DNA from: Shewanella canadensis
Lineage (GTDB): Bacteria > Pseudomonadota > Gammaproteobacteria > Enterobacterales > Shewanellaceae
Direction: 5' to 3'
DNA length: 64,000 nucleotides
Assembly: GCF_003966225.1 (NCBI RefSeq)
Contig: NZ_RXNU01000001.1
Coordinates: 1-64,000 of the forward strand
Shown here: in pieces, positions 10,347-21,400 of the stretch
Numbering within the stretch: the first letter of the stretch is position 1
How the letters are laid out: every line of letters begins with the position of its first letter
The notes under the pieces: model-generated
Database searches by the model: none
What the model was told of the DNA's origin: nothing
Seen by the model: the letters and a program-made list of their open reading frames with translations, nothing else
Position numbers and translations under genes: made by a program

Positions 10347-11198
10347 ATGGCATTATTTTCTTTATTAGTGGCGATTATTGTCGAGCGATTGAAGCTTTTG
10401 CCGAAAAGCTGGCAGCTCGAGTCGTTCTTAAGCGTTTATTCTAATAGTCTCTTTGGTGAGAAGCAGCTTAATTCTGAAGTGATGATGGCATTGGCTCTGA
10501 TGTTACCCGCAGTCGCCGTTCAAGTGACTACGTGGGCGATTGCTGGCCTATTTTGGGGGGTGATAAGTCTATTGCTTTGGGTCGCAGTCTCCATACTATG
10601 TTTCAGTCATCTAAAGCAGAGGCAGACGTTTAAACGCTATATGCAAGCCGCCTGCCGGGGAGACTCGCAAGCTTGTTATCACTTTGCCGAAGAGCTGGAT
10701 TGCAACAGGTCAATTGAAGCCGTTTCCGAAGGCGACCTAGGCGCTAAGGTAGGACAAAGTGTCGCTTGGTTAAATTACCGTTTCTATGGTGCTGTCGCCC
10801 TTTATCTCATCTTTTTCGGACCCGCTGGAGCCGTATTTTATTGTACCGTTCGATATTTTTCCGACGAAAATCAGCAACATTCTCACGAGCAACCTCTGGT
10901 TGGGCAGGTGCTCACATTATTGGACTGGCTTCCTAGCCGAGTGTTTGCGTTTGGATATGTGCTTAGTGGTCAGTTTTCCCAGGCCTTTGCCAGCTGGAGA
11001 GAGTTTGGTTTTAGCTTGAAATACAGTGCCAGAGAGATTGTGACTCAAGTCGCCCTGGCTGCTGAGCCCAGCCCCGAACCCTCTGCTAAGCCTATTTGTG
11101 TTCAGGCCACATTAGCGCTGCTACAATTGAGCAAGCGTAATTTTATTCTTCTTCTTACCAGTTTATCATTATTGACAATATTTGGAGTCGTGGCTTAA
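10347..11198 (+). CDS. ampE: Inner-membrane protein AmpE
   Basis: This is a membrane protein that accompanies AmpD; in E. coli AmpE is a putative sensor in beta-lactamase induction, and its biochemical role is poorly defined. I chose the ATG at 10347 because AAGGA lies 8 bases upstream and the product begins MALFSLLVAIIVERL, as in the family. A TTG six codons earlier is less likely. The 283-residue length matches E. coli (284). Hydrophobic segments lie at the start, around 50-85, around 140-165 and at the very end. The family pattern of an early IVERLK followed by a HLKQ region is seen. Confidence 0.9.
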   Translation: MALFSLLVAIIVERLKLLPKSWQLESFLSVYSNSLFGEKQLNSEVMMALALMLPAVAVQVTTWAIAGLFWGVISLLLWVAVSILCFSHLKQRQTFKRYMQAACRGDSQACYHFAEELDCNRSIEAVSEGDLGAKVGQSVAWLNYRFYGAVALYLIFFGPAGAVFYCTVRYFSDENQQHSHEQPLVGQVLTLLDWLPSRVFAFGYVLSGQFSQAFASWREFGFSLKYSAREIVTQVALAAEPSPEPSAKPICVQATLALLQLSKRNFILLLTSLSLLTIFGVVA

Positions 11199-11558
11199 AG
11201 CGCTTACAACTTAAAAAGTTGGAGCTTTTATTTGAGTTAAACAGGCTATTCCATCGAATCTATTGGTTACTATGAATTATGGGGGCTTACTTTTATCTGG
11301 CAAAAGTACTTTGGTATAAGTACTTCGGGTGGCAACGGTTTGCTGATGAGTTTAACTTCTAGGTAAGATTATTAATAAATATTTTGCATCATGCTCCTCA
11401 CTAAGAGGAGAGCTCTCTGTTGTTGAGGCCCGTTCTTAAGCATATGAAAGTTGTAGTTCAGTGACGATGGTCGGACCCCTTCGACTGGTTTTTGCGCTAT
11501 GCTCACAGTTCGCGAGCATATATGATGTACGTCACAAGCTGGACATTCAAAATGTGAT
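11199..11558. other. Region upstream of the pdhR promoter
   Basis: About 360 bases between ampE and the pdhR promoter. No gene or RNA is recognised and no clear ampE terminator is seen. Confidence 0.4.
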
Positions 11559-11587
11559 TTGATAAAGTGCGCTCAGTCGACTAAATT
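11559..11587 (+). promoter_or_regulatory. Predicted sigma-70 promoter of pdhR-aceEF
   Basis: TTGATA (11559-11564) and TAAATT (11582-11587) are separated by exactly 17 bases, a good sigma-70 arrangement. The -10 element overlaps the PdhR operator, so bound PdhR should block RNA polymerase. Confidence 0.65.
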
Positions 11588-11601
11588 GGTAAGACCAATT
11601 T
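11583..11601. promoter_or_regulatory. PdhR operator
   Basis: AAATTGGTAAGACCAATTT is a perfect 8-bp inverted repeat with a 3-base centre and matches the known PdhR consensus AATTGGTnnnACCAATT. It lies 21 bases before the pdhR start codon and indicates autorepression relieved by pyruvate, as known for E. coli PdhR. Confidence 0.92.
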
Positions 11602-11622
11602 ACAATAGGAGCTGAGGGCCAT

Positions 11623-12375
11623 ATGGCTTATAGCAAAATAAACCAGCCAAAAATTTCTGACGTCATCATGGGACAGTTGGAACAGATGATCTTGGAAGGA
11701 AGTCTCCAGCCAGGTCAGAAACTACCTCCTGAACGCGAACTTGCACTGCAGTTCGAAGTTTCCCGTCCCTCATTGCGAGAAGCCATTCAAAAGCTTGAAG
11801 CTAAAGGTCTACTCTTGCGCCGTCAGGGTGGTGGCACCTATGTCAAAGAACAGCTTTGGCAGAGCTTAGCCGATCCTATCGTCGAGCTGATGCATAGCGA
11901 CTCTGAGAGTCAGTATGATCTGCTTGAGTTTCGTCATGCTACTGAAGGCATGATGGCATATTTTGCGGCGCTACGTGGTACCGACGCCGATATGCAGAAT
12001 ATCAAGCGTACGATTATGGAAGTCGATGCAGCATCTGACATTGAGCTACAAGCGGAAGCGATTGTAAGATTCTACCGTGCGGTCGCGGAAGCCTCTCATA
12101 ACGTAGCTATGTTACACCTTGTCTTAAGTTTAGCCCCTGTGCTGCATAAAAACGTGGCACAGAACCTGGAGCTTCTGAATCGAAGAGAGGAAGCCTCTAA
12201 AATGGCAAACGATCATAGGCTTGCTCTGCTTGCCGCCATCGTTCGTCGTGATCCCGAAGCAGCAAGAGAAGCCTCTAATGAACACTTAAGTTACATTGAG
12301 GAAGTTATGCTGTCTGTAAGGGAAGAAGATAGCCGGTTGCAGCGTAGCCTGCGCCGTTTAAAAAGCGGTGTGTAA
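11623..12375 (+). CDS. pdhR: Pyruvate dehydrogenase complex repressor PdhR
   Basis: This is a GntR-family (FadR subgroup) regulator whose E. coli homologue represses pdhR-aceEF-lpd and responds to pyruvate. The N-terminal winged helix covers about residues 10-75, with the family segment LPPERELA, the recognition helix SRPSLREAI and the wing RRQGGGTYV. The remainder is an all-helical FCD effector domain. The length of 250 residues fits. AGGAG precedes the ATG, and its own operator lies just upstream. aceE follows after 86 bases, suggesting an operon. Confidence 0.96.
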   Translation: MAYSKINQPKISDVIMGQLEQMILEGSLQPGQKLPPERELALQFEVSRPSLREAIQKLEAKGLLLRRQGGGTYVKEQLWQSLADPIVELMHSDSESQYDLLEFRHATEGMMAYFAALRGTDADMQNIKRTIMEVDAASDIELQAEAIVRFYRAVAEASHNVAMLHLVLSLAPVLHKNVAQNLELLNRREEASKMANDHRLALLAAIVRRDPEAAREASNEHLSYIEEVMLSVREEDSRLQRSLRRLKSGV

Positions 12376-12461
12376 AGCCTAGGGCTTCACACCAGAAAAT
12401 ATTCTGGAAATGACAATTTTCATGATGACTATTATTACTACGTATGGGGAAGGACTGCGAA

Positions 12462-15128
12462 ATGTCTGAACATATGCTACAAGACTTAGATCCATTAGAG
12501 ACCCAAGAGTGGGTTGATTCTCTGCAGGCTGTACTTGAACAAGAGGGTCCTGAACGCGCACATTACCTTTTGGAAAAGTTAATCGACAATGCACGTCGTA
12601 ATGGTACACATCTGCCTTATAAAGCGACTACGGCTTACCTCAATACTATCCCGGCGGGGCAAGAGCCTCATATGCCAGGCAACCAGGAGATGGAGCGTCG
12701 AATTCGCGCCATCGTTCGTTGGAATGCCTTAGCTATGGTACTTCGTGGTTCTAAGAAAGATCTTGAACTAGGTGGCCATATCTCTAGTTTCGCGTCCAGC
12801 GCCACGATATATGATGTCTGCTTTAACCACTTCTTCCGCGGTCCAAATGAAAAAGATGGCGGCGATCTGGTTTACTTCCAAGGCCATATTGCTCCTGGGA
12901 TCTACTCACGTTCTTTCCTTGAAGGTCGCTTGACTGAAGATCAGATGAATAGCTTCCGTCAAGAAGTCGATGGTAAAGGTCTTCCTTCATACCCACACCC
13001 TAAGTTAATGCCTGACTACTGGCAGTTCCCTACGGTATCTATGGGTCTTGGTCCTATCCAGGCAATCTATCAGGCGCGTTTCCTTAAGTATCTTACCGAT
13101 CGTGGTCTTAAAGATTGTTCAGATCAAACGGTTTACTGTTTCCTCGGTGATGGTGAGTGTGATGAGCCTGAAACATTAGGTGCTATCGGTCTTGCGGCAC
13201 GTGAAGAGCTAGATAATTTATGCTTTATCGTTAACTGTAATCTACAGCGTCTTGACGGTCCTGTACGTGGTAATGGCAAAATCATTCAAGAGCTTGAAGG
13301 CGAATTCCGTGGCGCAGGCTGGGAAGCGGTTAAAGTGATTTGGGGGCGTTACTGGGATCCATTATTGGCTCGTGATACCAGTGGTAAGTTACTGCAGTTG
13401 ATGGAAGAGACGGTTGATGGTGAATATCAGAACTGTAAGGCCAAAGGCGGCGCATATACTCGTGAGCACTTCTTCGGTAAATACCCAGAAACTGCTGAGA
13501 TGGTTGCTAACATGTCAGACGATGACATCTGGCGCCTGAACCGTGGTGGTCACGATCCTGTTAAGATTTTTGCTGCGCTTCAGCATGCTAAAGACACTAA
13601 AGGTCGTCCAACGGTTATTCTTGCTAAAACCGTAAAAGGTTACGGTATGGGTGACGCGGGTGAAGGTAAAAACATCGCTCACAACGTTAAGAAGATGGGT
13701 GTTGAATCACTTAAGTACTTCCGCGATCGTTTCAATATCCCGATCTCAGATGATCAGTTAGAAGATATTCCTTTCTACCATCCCGGTGCTGACTCGGAAG
13801 AGGTTAAATACCTCAAGGCGCGTCGTGCTGAATTACATGGTGCGATGCCTGCACGTCGTGAGAAGTTCTCTGAAGATCTTGAAGTACCATCATTAAAGAT
13901 TTTCGATTCGGTACTGAAAGGCTCAAACGGCCGTGAGATCTCAAGCACAATGGCGTTCGTGCGTATTTTGACTGCACTGCTAAAAGACAAGAAAATTGGT
14001 AAGCAAATTGTGCCGATTATTCCTGACGAAGCCCGTACCTTTGGTATGGAAGGCCTATTCCGCCAAGTGGGTATTTACGCTCACGAAGGGCAAAAGTATG
14101 TCCCACAAGATTCAGATCAAGTGGCTTACTACCGCGAAGACAAGAGCGGTCAAGTATTGCAGGAAGGCATTAACGAGCTAGGTGCAATGTCATCTTGGGT
14201 CGCAGCGGCAACCAGTTACTCTGTTAACGATACGCCAATGATCCCGTTCTATATCTACTATTCAATGTTTGGTTTCCAACGTATCGGCGACATGGCTTGG
14301 GCTGCAGGTGATATGCGTGCGCGTGGCTTCATGGTCGGTGGCACATCGGGTCGTACAACCTTGAATGGTGAAGGTCTACAGCATCAGGATGGTCACAGTC
14401 ATGTATTGGCTAATACTATTCCAAGCTGTGTCTCTTATGATCCGACTTACGGTTATGAGATCGCAGTAGTTGTTCAGGATGGTATTCGTCGCATGTATGG
14501 TGAGCAGCAAGAAGATATCTTCTACTACTTAACCACTATGAACGAAAACTACGAGCAGCCAGCTATGCCAGAGGGTGCCGAAGAGGGTATCGTCAAAGGT
14601 ATCTATAAGCTGGAGACCGTTGAAGGTTCGGGTAAAGGTAGAGTTCAGTTAATGGGTTGTGGCACCATTCTTGAGCAAGTGCGTAAAGCGGCTCAGGCTT
14701 TGGCTAAAGACTTCGGTATCTCTGCAGATGTATTCAGTGTGACCAGTTTCAACGAGCTAACTCGTGATGGTCAGGCTGCAGAGCGTTATAACATGTTACA
14801 TCCAACGGAAACGCCACAAGAGGCTTACATCAGTCAAGTCATCTCCAGTGAGTCTCCTGCCATCGTCGCTACCGATTATATGAAGATATACGGCGAGCAA
14901 CTTCGTGCGTACATACCTACAGACTATAAAGTGTTAGGTACCGATGGTTTCGGTCGTAGCGATAGCCGTGAAAACTTACGTCACCACTTTGAGGTTGATG
15001 CGAAATTTATCGTGATTGCATCACTTAAGTCACTTGTTGACCGTAATGAACTGCCTGTTGATGTGCTAACAAAAGCCATTAGCGAGTACGGTATCGATGT
15101 TGACAAGATCAACCCACAGTACGCGTAA
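12462..15128 (+). CDS. aceE: Pyruvate dehydrogenase E1 component
   Basis: This is the thiamine diphosphate-dependent decarboxylase of the pyruvate dehydrogenase complex, passing an acetyl group to lipoyl-E2. I chose ATG at 12462 because GAAGGA sits 7 bases upstream and the resulting 888 residues match E. coli AceE (887); an ATG six codons earlier lacks a site. The thiamine diphosphate motif begins GDGECDEPE at residue 229 and ends at NCN. The homodimeric-type E1 fold (transketolase-like, then pyrimidine-binding and C-terminal domains) is visible through segments such as GFQRIGDMAWAAGDM and DGFGRSDSR. aceF starts 12 bases after the stop. Confidence 0.97.
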   Translation: MSEHMLQDLDPLETQEWVDSLQAVLEQEGPERAHYLLEKLIDNARRNGTHLPYKATTAYLNTIPAGQEPHMPGNQEMERRIRAIVRWNALAMVLRGSKKDLELGGHISSFASSATIYDVCFNHFFRGPNEKDGGDLVYFQGHIAPGIYSRSFLEGRLTEDQMNSFRQEVDGKGLPSYPHPKLMPDYWQFPTVSMGLGPIQAIYQARFLKYLTDRGLKDCSDQTVYCFLGDGECDEPETLGAIGLAAREELDNLCFIVNCNLQRLDGPVRGNGKIIQELEGEFRGAGWEAVKVIWGRYWDPLLARDTSGKLLQLMEETVDGEYQNCKAKGGAYTREHFFGKYPETAEMVANMSDDDIWRLNRGGHDPVKIFAALQHAKDTKGRPTVILAKTVKGYGMGDAGEGKNIAHNVKKMGVESLKYFRDRFNIPISDDQLEDIPFYHPGADSEEVKYLKARRAELHGAMPARREKFSEDLEVPSLKIFDSVLKGSNGREISSTMAFVRILTALLKDKKIGKQIVPIIPDEARTFGMEGLFRQVGIYAHEGQKYVPQDSDQVAYYREDKSGQVLQEGINELGAMSSWVAAATSYSVNDTPMIPFYIYYSMFGFQRIGDMAWAAGDMRARGFMVGGTSGRTTLNGEGLQHQDGHSHVLANTIPSCVSYDPTYGYEIAVVVQDGIRRMYGEQQEDIFYYLTTMNENYEQPAMPEGAEEGIVKGIYKLETVEGSGKGRVQLMGCGTILEQVRKAAQALAKDFGISADVFSVTSFNELTRDGQAAERYNMLHPTETPQEAYISQVISSESPAIVATDYMKIYGEQLRAYIPTDYKVLGTDGFGRSDSRENLRHHFEVDAKFIVIASLKSLVDRNELPVDVLTKAISEYGIDVDKINPQYA

Positions 15129-15140
15129 GAGGGAAGTAAA

Positions 15141-16769
15141 ATGTCTGAATTAAAAGAAGTTTTAGTCCCCGATATCGGTGGTGATGAAGTTCAGGTAATT
15201 GAGATCTGTGTTGCAGTTGGCGATCAACTTGCAGCCGAAGAGTCAATTATTACCGTAGAAAGTGACAAGGCGACCATGGACATTCCAGCGCCTTTCGCTG
15301 GCACGTTAACCGAGCTTAACATAGCCGTCGGTGACACCGTCTCTGAAGGTACCTTGATTGCTATGATGTCAGCACAAGGTGCAAACACTGAAGTTGCAGA
15401 ACCAACAGCTGCTCCGGAGCCGACTCCGGTTGCGACTGCAGCACCTGTTGAAGCAGCTCCAGTTCCGACTTCTACGGCTACACAAGTTATTGAAGTCAAG
15501 GTGCCCGATATTGGTGATGCGGCCGATGTCGAAATCATCGAAGTGCTGGTGGCCGTGGGTGACAGCATAGATGTCGATACCGGGTTGATTACGCTGGAAA
15601 CCGATAAAGCCACCATGGAGGTGCCTGCACCTTCTGCCGGTGTGGTGAAAGAGTTGAAAGTTACCGTAGGTGATAAAGTTTCTGAAGGTTCGCTTGTGCT
15701 TATGTTGGAAATTGGTGCTTTAGCACAAGCACCAACAGCGGCCCCAGTTGTAGCTCCAGTTGTAGCTCAACCAGCTCAGGCCGCGGCAAGCAAGCCTCCG
15801 GTTCCGCATCATCCAAGTGCAGGCAGTAAGCCTAGCACTGGAGCGGTACACGCTTCACCAGCCGTTCGTCGTCTGGCTCGTGAGTTCGGCGCAGATATGA
15901 CCTTAGTTAAAGGTACGGGCCGCAAAGGTCGTATCCTTAAGGAAGACGTTCAAGCCTTCATTAAGTATGAGCTTAGCCGTCCTAAGGCATCTGCAGCGAC
16001 AGCCGTTGCTGGTGGTGCGGGTGGACTCAATGTGATTGCTGCACCTAAAGTCGATTTTGCTAAGTTTGGTGAAATCGAGGAGGTGCCACTAACTCGTATT
16101 CAGAAGATCTCTGGTCCGAACCTGCATCGTAACTGGGTCACCATTCCGCATGTGACGCAATTCGATGAAGCCGATATCACCGAGATGGAAGCATTCCGTA
16201 AGCAGCAAAATGAACTTGCAGCTAAGCGTAAGACAGGTATTAAGATCACACCGCTTGTCTTTATGATGAAAGCCGTTGCCAAGACTCTACAGGCTTTCCC
16301 TGTGTTTAACGCCAGCCTAAGTGCCGATGGTGAGTCTTTAATTAAGAAGAAGTATTACCATATTGGTGTTGCGGTTGATACGCCAAACGGTCTAGTGGTT
16401 CCGGTTGTTCGTGATGTTGATAAGAAAGGTATTCACGAACTGACTCAAGAGTTGACTGAGATCTCGATTAAAGCACGTGATGGTAAGCTTAAGTCTGCAG
16501 ATATGCAGGGCAGTTGTTTCACTATCTCGAGTCTGGGTGGTATCGGTGGTACGGCATTTACGCCTATCGTCAATTACCCGGATGTGGCTATTTTAGGTGT
16601 ATCTAAGTCAGAGATTAAACCAAAGTGGAATGGTAAAGATTTTGAGCCTAAGCTAATGTTGCCGCTATCTCTCTCTTATGATCACAGGGTGATCGACGGG
16701 GCGATGGCAGCGCGCTTTAGCGTGACACTGTCAAGTATGCTGTCCGACATACGGACGCTTATTTTGTAA
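15141..16769 (+). CDS. aceF: Pyruvate dehydrogenase E2, dihydrolipoyl acetyltransferase
   Basis: This is the core acetyltransferase that transfers acetyl groups from lipoate to CoA. It has two N-terminal lipoyl domains, with modifiable lysines at Lys43 and Lys156 in DKATM motifs, joined by Ala/Pro/Thr-rich linkers. The peripheral subunit-binding domain is at about 230-270 ([12 protein letters not shown] ... GRILKEDV). The catalytic domain follows, with the SYDHRVIDG active site near the C-terminus. E. coli E2 has three lipoyl domains; two here accounts for the shorter length (542 residues). It lies 12 bases after aceE, and a terminator follows its stop. Confidence 0.97.
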   Translation: MSELKEVLVPDIGGDEVQVIEICVAVGDQLAAEESIITVESDKATMDIPAPFAGTLTELNIAVGDTVSEGTLIAMMSAQGANTEVAEPTAAPEPTPVATAAPVEAAPVPTSTATQVIEVKVPDIGDAADVEIIEVLVAVGDSIDVDTGLITLETDKATMEVPAPSAGVVKELKVTVGDKVSEGSLVLMLEIGALAQAPTAAPVVAPVVAQPAQAAASKPPVPHHPSAGSKPSTGAVHASPAVRRLAREFGADMTLVKGTGRKGRILKEDVQAFIKYELSRPKASAATAVAGGAGGLNVIAAPKVDFAKFGEIEEVPLTRIQKISGPNLHRNWVTIPHVTQFDEADITEMEAFRKQQNELAAKRKTGIKITPLVFMMKAVAKTLQAFPVFNASLSADGESLIKKKYYHIGVAVDTPNGLVVPVVRDVDKKGIHELTQELTEISIKARDGKLKSADMQGSCFTISSLGGIGGTAFTPIVNYPDVAILGVSKSEIKPKWNGKDFEPKLMLPLSLSYDHRVIDGAMAARFSVTLSSMLSDIRTLIL

Positions 16770-16774
16770 TGATG

Positions 16775-16801
16775 AAGGCTACTCATGTTGAGTAGCCTTT
16801 T
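16775..16801 (+). terminator. aceF terminator
   Basis: A perfect 10-bp stem (AAGGCTACTC / GAGTAGCCTT) with a 5-base loop is followed by TTT. It lies 5 bases after the aceF stop and separates aceEF from lpdA, which probably also has its own promoter for use by other dehydrogenase complexes. Confidence 0.88.
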
Positions 16802-16923
16802 GTTTATTGCAATTGAGGGTTAAAATGCGGCCACCTTACAGAATAAAAATTCGATAGCTGGCGTCATTTACCGTGAAGCGACACACTCGCCAACGGAATG
16901 AAATAAAAAGAATAGAGGAAAAC

Positions 16924-18351
16924 ATGAGTAACGAAATCAAAACTCAGGTATTGGTAGTAGGCGCAGGTCCTGCAGGTTATTCAGCGGCATTTCGTGCGGC
17001 TGATTTAGGTCTGGAAGTCATCATCGTTGAGCGTTTCAACACGCTTGGTGGTGTATGTTTGAATGTAGGCTGTATCCCATCAAAAGCGCTGCTTCACGTA
17101 TCTAAAGTGATCGAAGAGGCGAAAGCGGTTGCGAGCCACGGTGTTGTTTTTGGTGAGCCGCAAATTGATCTTGATAAGCTTCGTAGCTTTAAAGAAACGG
17201 TGATTAGTCAGCTAACCACAGGTTTGGGCGGAATGTCCAAGATGCGTAAGGTTGATGTTGTTAATGGTTTTGGTAAGTTTACCAGCCCTAATACCATTGA
17301 AGTTGCGGGTGAAGATGGCGTTAAAGTTATTCGCTTCGAACAAGCAATTATTGCCGCGGGTTCACGTCCTATTCAATTGCCATTTATCCCACATGAAGAC
17401 CCACGTATCTGGGATTCGACCGATGCGCTAGAGCTTAAAGAAGTACCTGGAAAGCTACTTGTTATGGGTGGCGGTATTATCGGCCTAGAGATGGGGACTG
17501 TATACTCGTCACTGGGTAGTGAGATTGACGTGGTTGAGATGTTTGACCAGGTCATTCCTGCCGCTGATAAAGATATCGTTCGTGTTTACACTAAGAAGAT
17601 TAAGAAGAAATTTAATCTTATCCTACAGACTAAAGTTACCGCCGTTGAAGCTAAAGAAGATGGTATCTATGTGTCTATGGAAGGTAAGAAAGCGCCTGCG
17701 GAACCTGTGCGTTACGATGCCGTGCTTGTGGCAATTGGCCGTACGCCAAATGGCAAGCTGATTGATGCAGAAAAAGCGGGCGTTAATATCGATGAGCGTG
17801 GTTTCATCAATGTCGATAAGCAGATGCGCACTAACGTGCCAAACATCTATGCAATCGGCGATATCGTCGGTCAGCCAATGCTTGCACACAAAGGTGTACA
17901 TGAAGGCCACGTTGCAGCAGAAGTTATCTCTGGTCTTAAGCATTTCTTCGATCCTAAGGTTATCCCATCAATTGCCTACACCGACCCTGAAGTCGCGTGG
18001 GTAGGTTTAACGGAGAAAGAAGCGAAAGAGCAAGGCGTTGCTTATGAAACGGCGACTTTCCCATGGGCCGCAAGTGGGCGTGCTATCGCATCAGACTGTA
18101 GCGATGGTATGACTAAGCTTATCTTCGATAAAGAGACACACCGTGTGATCGGTGGTGCTATCGTAGGCGTTAATGGTGGCGAGCTATTGGGTGAAATCGG
18201 TCTTGCAATCGAGATGGGTTGTGATGCTGAGGACTTAGCGTTGACTATTCACGCTCACCCAACCCTGCATGAATCAGTAGGTTTGGCCGCTGAAATCTAT
18301 GAAGGTTCTATAACTGATTTGCCGAATCCAAAAGCAAAAAAGAAAAAGTAA
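16924..18351 (+). CDS. lpdA: Dihydrolipoyl dehydrogenase (E3)
   Basis: This flavoprotein reoxidises dihydrolipoamide with NAD+ in the pyruvate and 2-oxoglutarate dehydrogenase complexes and in glycine cleavage. The ATG at 16924 is preceded by AGAGGA with proper spacing; a GTG 17 codons upstream is unlikely. The product is 475 residues. It shows the FAD GXGXXG-type motif GAGPAG near residue 13, the redox-active pair Cys45/Cys50 in GGVCLNVGCIPSK, a second Rossmann motif (GGGIIGLEMG) and the C-terminal catalytic HAHPTLHES. It sits downstream of aceF but beyond a terminator. Confidence 0.97.
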   Translation: MSNEIKTQVLVVGAGPAGYSAAFRAADLGLEVIIVERFNTLGGVCLNVGCIPSKALLHVSKVIEEAKAVASHGVVFGEPQIDLDKLRSFKETVISQLTTGLGGMSKMRKVDVVNGFGKFTSPNTIEVAGEDGVKVIRFEQAIIAAGSRPIQLPFIPHEDPRIWDSTDALELKEVPGKLLVMGGGIIGLEMGTVYSSLGSEIDVVEMFDQVIPAADKDIVRVYTKKIKKKFNLILQTKVTAVEAKEDGIYVSMEGKKAPAEPVRYDAVLVAIGRTPNGKLIDAEKAGVNIDERGFINVDKQMRTNVPNIYAIGDIVGQPMLAHKGVHEGHVAAEVISGLKHFFDPKVIPSIAYTDPEVAWVGLTEKEAKEQGVAYETATFPWAASGRAIASDCSDGMTKLIFDKETHRVIGGAIVGVNGGELLGEIGLAIEMGCDAEDLALTIHAHPTLHESVGLAAEIYEGSITDLPNPKAKKKK

Positions 18352-18369
18352 CCCTTCACTAAAGTTATA

Positions 18370-18397
18370 AAGCGCTCTTTTAGAGCGCTTTTTTTTT
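18370..18397 (+). terminator. lpdA terminator
   Basis: A 9-bp stem (AAGCGCTCT / AGAGCGCTT) with a TTT loop is followed by seven more T residues, just after lpdA. Confidence 0.92.
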
Positions 18398-18482
18398 ATT
18401 GCGTTACAAATATGTAAATAAGCAGGTGAATTAGGCTCGATGAACTGCTACATTCGAAGTAAGCCTATGAGATGTTTATTGA

Positions 18483-21400
18483 ATGCAAATCGCTTACGTA
18501 AAAAAATTACTTTTTCCATTGTTATTGCTGCTTACTTGCCAGGCCCCTGCCATGGCAGGCGATTTAGTGTCTCGTGTTTTTAATGAGCGAGAAGGCCTGA
18601 CCAACTCCCAGATTAATGACATCAGCTTCGATGAATATGGCTTCGTGTGGTTGGCCACCGATGAAGGTCTTTATAGATTAAGTAATTCAAAAGTCAGACG
18701 AATCGACAAGGTCGAATTCGACCTGCGCCTCTCCGATGAATATATCAATATTGTTGAACCCCTGAGCCAAAAACACCTGCTTGTCAGCAACTATTCTGAT
18801 AACTATCTCTATGACATCTTAGCCAATCGGTTTATCAAATTCGGAAGTGATGAGCTTTTTCCCGATTTTAAGGGAGAAAGCATCATCGCTCAGGTTAAGC
18901 GAGCCGATGGGAGCTTCATTTTTCTCACCAGAGAGGGGGAGTTACTTAAATTCTCTTATCAGCAATCTTCGTTAGAAAGAATCATCTTCTTACCTAACAA
19001 TGCCGATGTTCTCTGGCATAACCTTGTTTCGCTCGACGATGGTCGCATCATGGTTGGTACCGAATATGAGCTGCAACTACGAGACAGCAAAGGACGACGG
19101 ATAGCGGTTTTACCTTGGGAAGAGAAAGATGGCTTAATGAAGTGGCTGTTTAAAGATTCTAAGGGAAGAGTTTGGTTAAGCTCGACTAATGGAGTCTATC
19201 GGGTCGATGTTGATAATTTGCAGATCAATCGGGTTAAAGAGCTCCCCTATTACACGACCAAAATTGCTGAGGATAATCATGGTGATCTTTGGATTTCCAG
19301 CCATATAGGGTTAATCAAGTGGCGCCCCGGCTCTACAGAACATAAGCTCTTTCAAAAGCAATTGAAAGAGAGCGCAGACATCGATTATATCAATGATATC
19401 GCCATTGATAGTACGGGCATTATATGGGTCGGGGGCTCGGGAGATGGCCTGGCCGTACTTGCCGATGATCCTGATTTTCTTATCGATAAGTTCACTATGT
19501 CTGAGCCCTATACTATCAGCAATGAGATGATATGGGCCATATTTGCGGAAGATGAGAATATTTGGCTTGGCACCGATAATGGTCTTATCGTTATCGACAA
19601 AAACACAAAGCAATCTAAGACGTTAGTTCCTGATGGCATCGAGTTAAACGATAGTATCTATAAGATTGACGTCTTGGGCCAGAACCATCTGTTACTTTCC
19701 ACGACCAATGGTCTGTTTGTCGTAGACAAGCGTAATTTTACTGCACAACGTTTTGCCCAATGGACTCAGGGAGAGTATTCCTTAGAGCACAAAGTGGTAT
19801 ATACAAGCTATAACGATCCCTCGATAGAGGGACGTTGGTGGTTTCTTACCATGACCGGCCTGTATTTTTGGGAACCGGGTATGCTTAACCCTCAAGAGAT
19901 GCCAATAGCCGGAGCCGATACGAAGGCCGCTAAACGAGATCTGCGGGCGCTATTTCGTGACGAGTCTGGTCGATTATGGATTGGTGGCGGTGGCTTCTTT
20001 GGTTTTCTCGATAGTGAGGGACTGTTTCATTCACGAATAGATATTTTTAGTGACGAAGATACCGATATCGAAGTTAACTATATTAAGCAGGTTGAGTCGG
20101 GGGTGTTTTGGCTGGGCACTTCACCCAGTGGTCTGTTCGAATATATTCCAGCATCGGGACGAGTTAAAGCATTAGATAAAGAGTGGTTGATAGATTGTTC
20201 CTCTGTCTTTTTTATTCATCAAACTGATGAGCACCGCGTTATTGGTTGTCCTTATTCGATAATCCGACAGGAGATCGAGAGTGAAAATATCCTTGTTATC
20301 GACGAAGACGACGGACTTATTGGTGACGAGTTGAACGACGGGGCCTATTTTTATGATCCCGGTTATGGACTCTACCTGGGTACACCCGACGGGGCTATGG
20401 CAGTGAATATCGATGACTTGAGCAATCGTATTCAAAGGGACAAGGTTTTTCTGGAAGCCGTTTCGGTATTTTATGACGATGACACTCAAATCGATCTTAT
20501 TCCACAGGTGGACAAGGTGATTTTACCTGGTGCGAGAATGATTAGCTTCCAGGTCACTAGCCTGGATTATCTCGATGATACGCCCATGACGTTGCAATAT
20601 AGGTTGCGCCGTAAGGGGGACCGCAGCGAGAGTCACTATCTATTGTTGGAAGGGCAGTCTCAACTTAATATCACCGGTTTATCATCCGGGAAATATCACT
20701 TGGATATTTTAAGTCAAGAGAATGGCATCTGGTCAAAGGTACCCCACACCTTTGAATTTAGGGTTAAACAGTTCTGGTGGCAGACTCAATGGTTCAAAGG
20801 CCTGATACTATTCACCGTTCTCTGTATTGGCATAGGAGTGATAGTTTACCGTCAGCGGCAGGTGAAAGCCTTTAAGCTTGTTAACAGTGCCTTGGTTGAA
20901 AGTGAGGACCGACTACGCCAATCACTCAAGGGAAGCGATTCCGAGCTTTGGGAGTGGCGACACGACACACAGATGTTTAGTCTGGAGAATCGAGGGGCGA
21001 AACGGAAAGAAGATCGAAAAAATAAGCTACTAACGCTGAATGACTTTCCGGTTCATCGTGATGAAAAAGATAAGGTGCTGGCTTCATGGAATAATATGAT
21101 CGAGGGTTATAGCGATCGATTCGACGTCGAATATCGCTACCGTCGAGAAGATAAGACCTGGGGATGGACTAGGGTAAGAGGCAGGCCGGTAGAGTTGGAT
21201 CCCGTTTCGGGAAAAATCTTACGCGTAGCGGGGATATATGCAGACATCACGGCTCAACGTCAACTCGAAGACGATGTTAAATTGTTAGCCCAAGCGTTCG
21301 GTAACACCTCTGAAGGTGTGTTGATTTTGGATGCCAGCGAGCGGATAAAGGTCTCCAATAAGGCGGCTCAGACCATCATAGGTTCAGATGCGAGAGTGTT

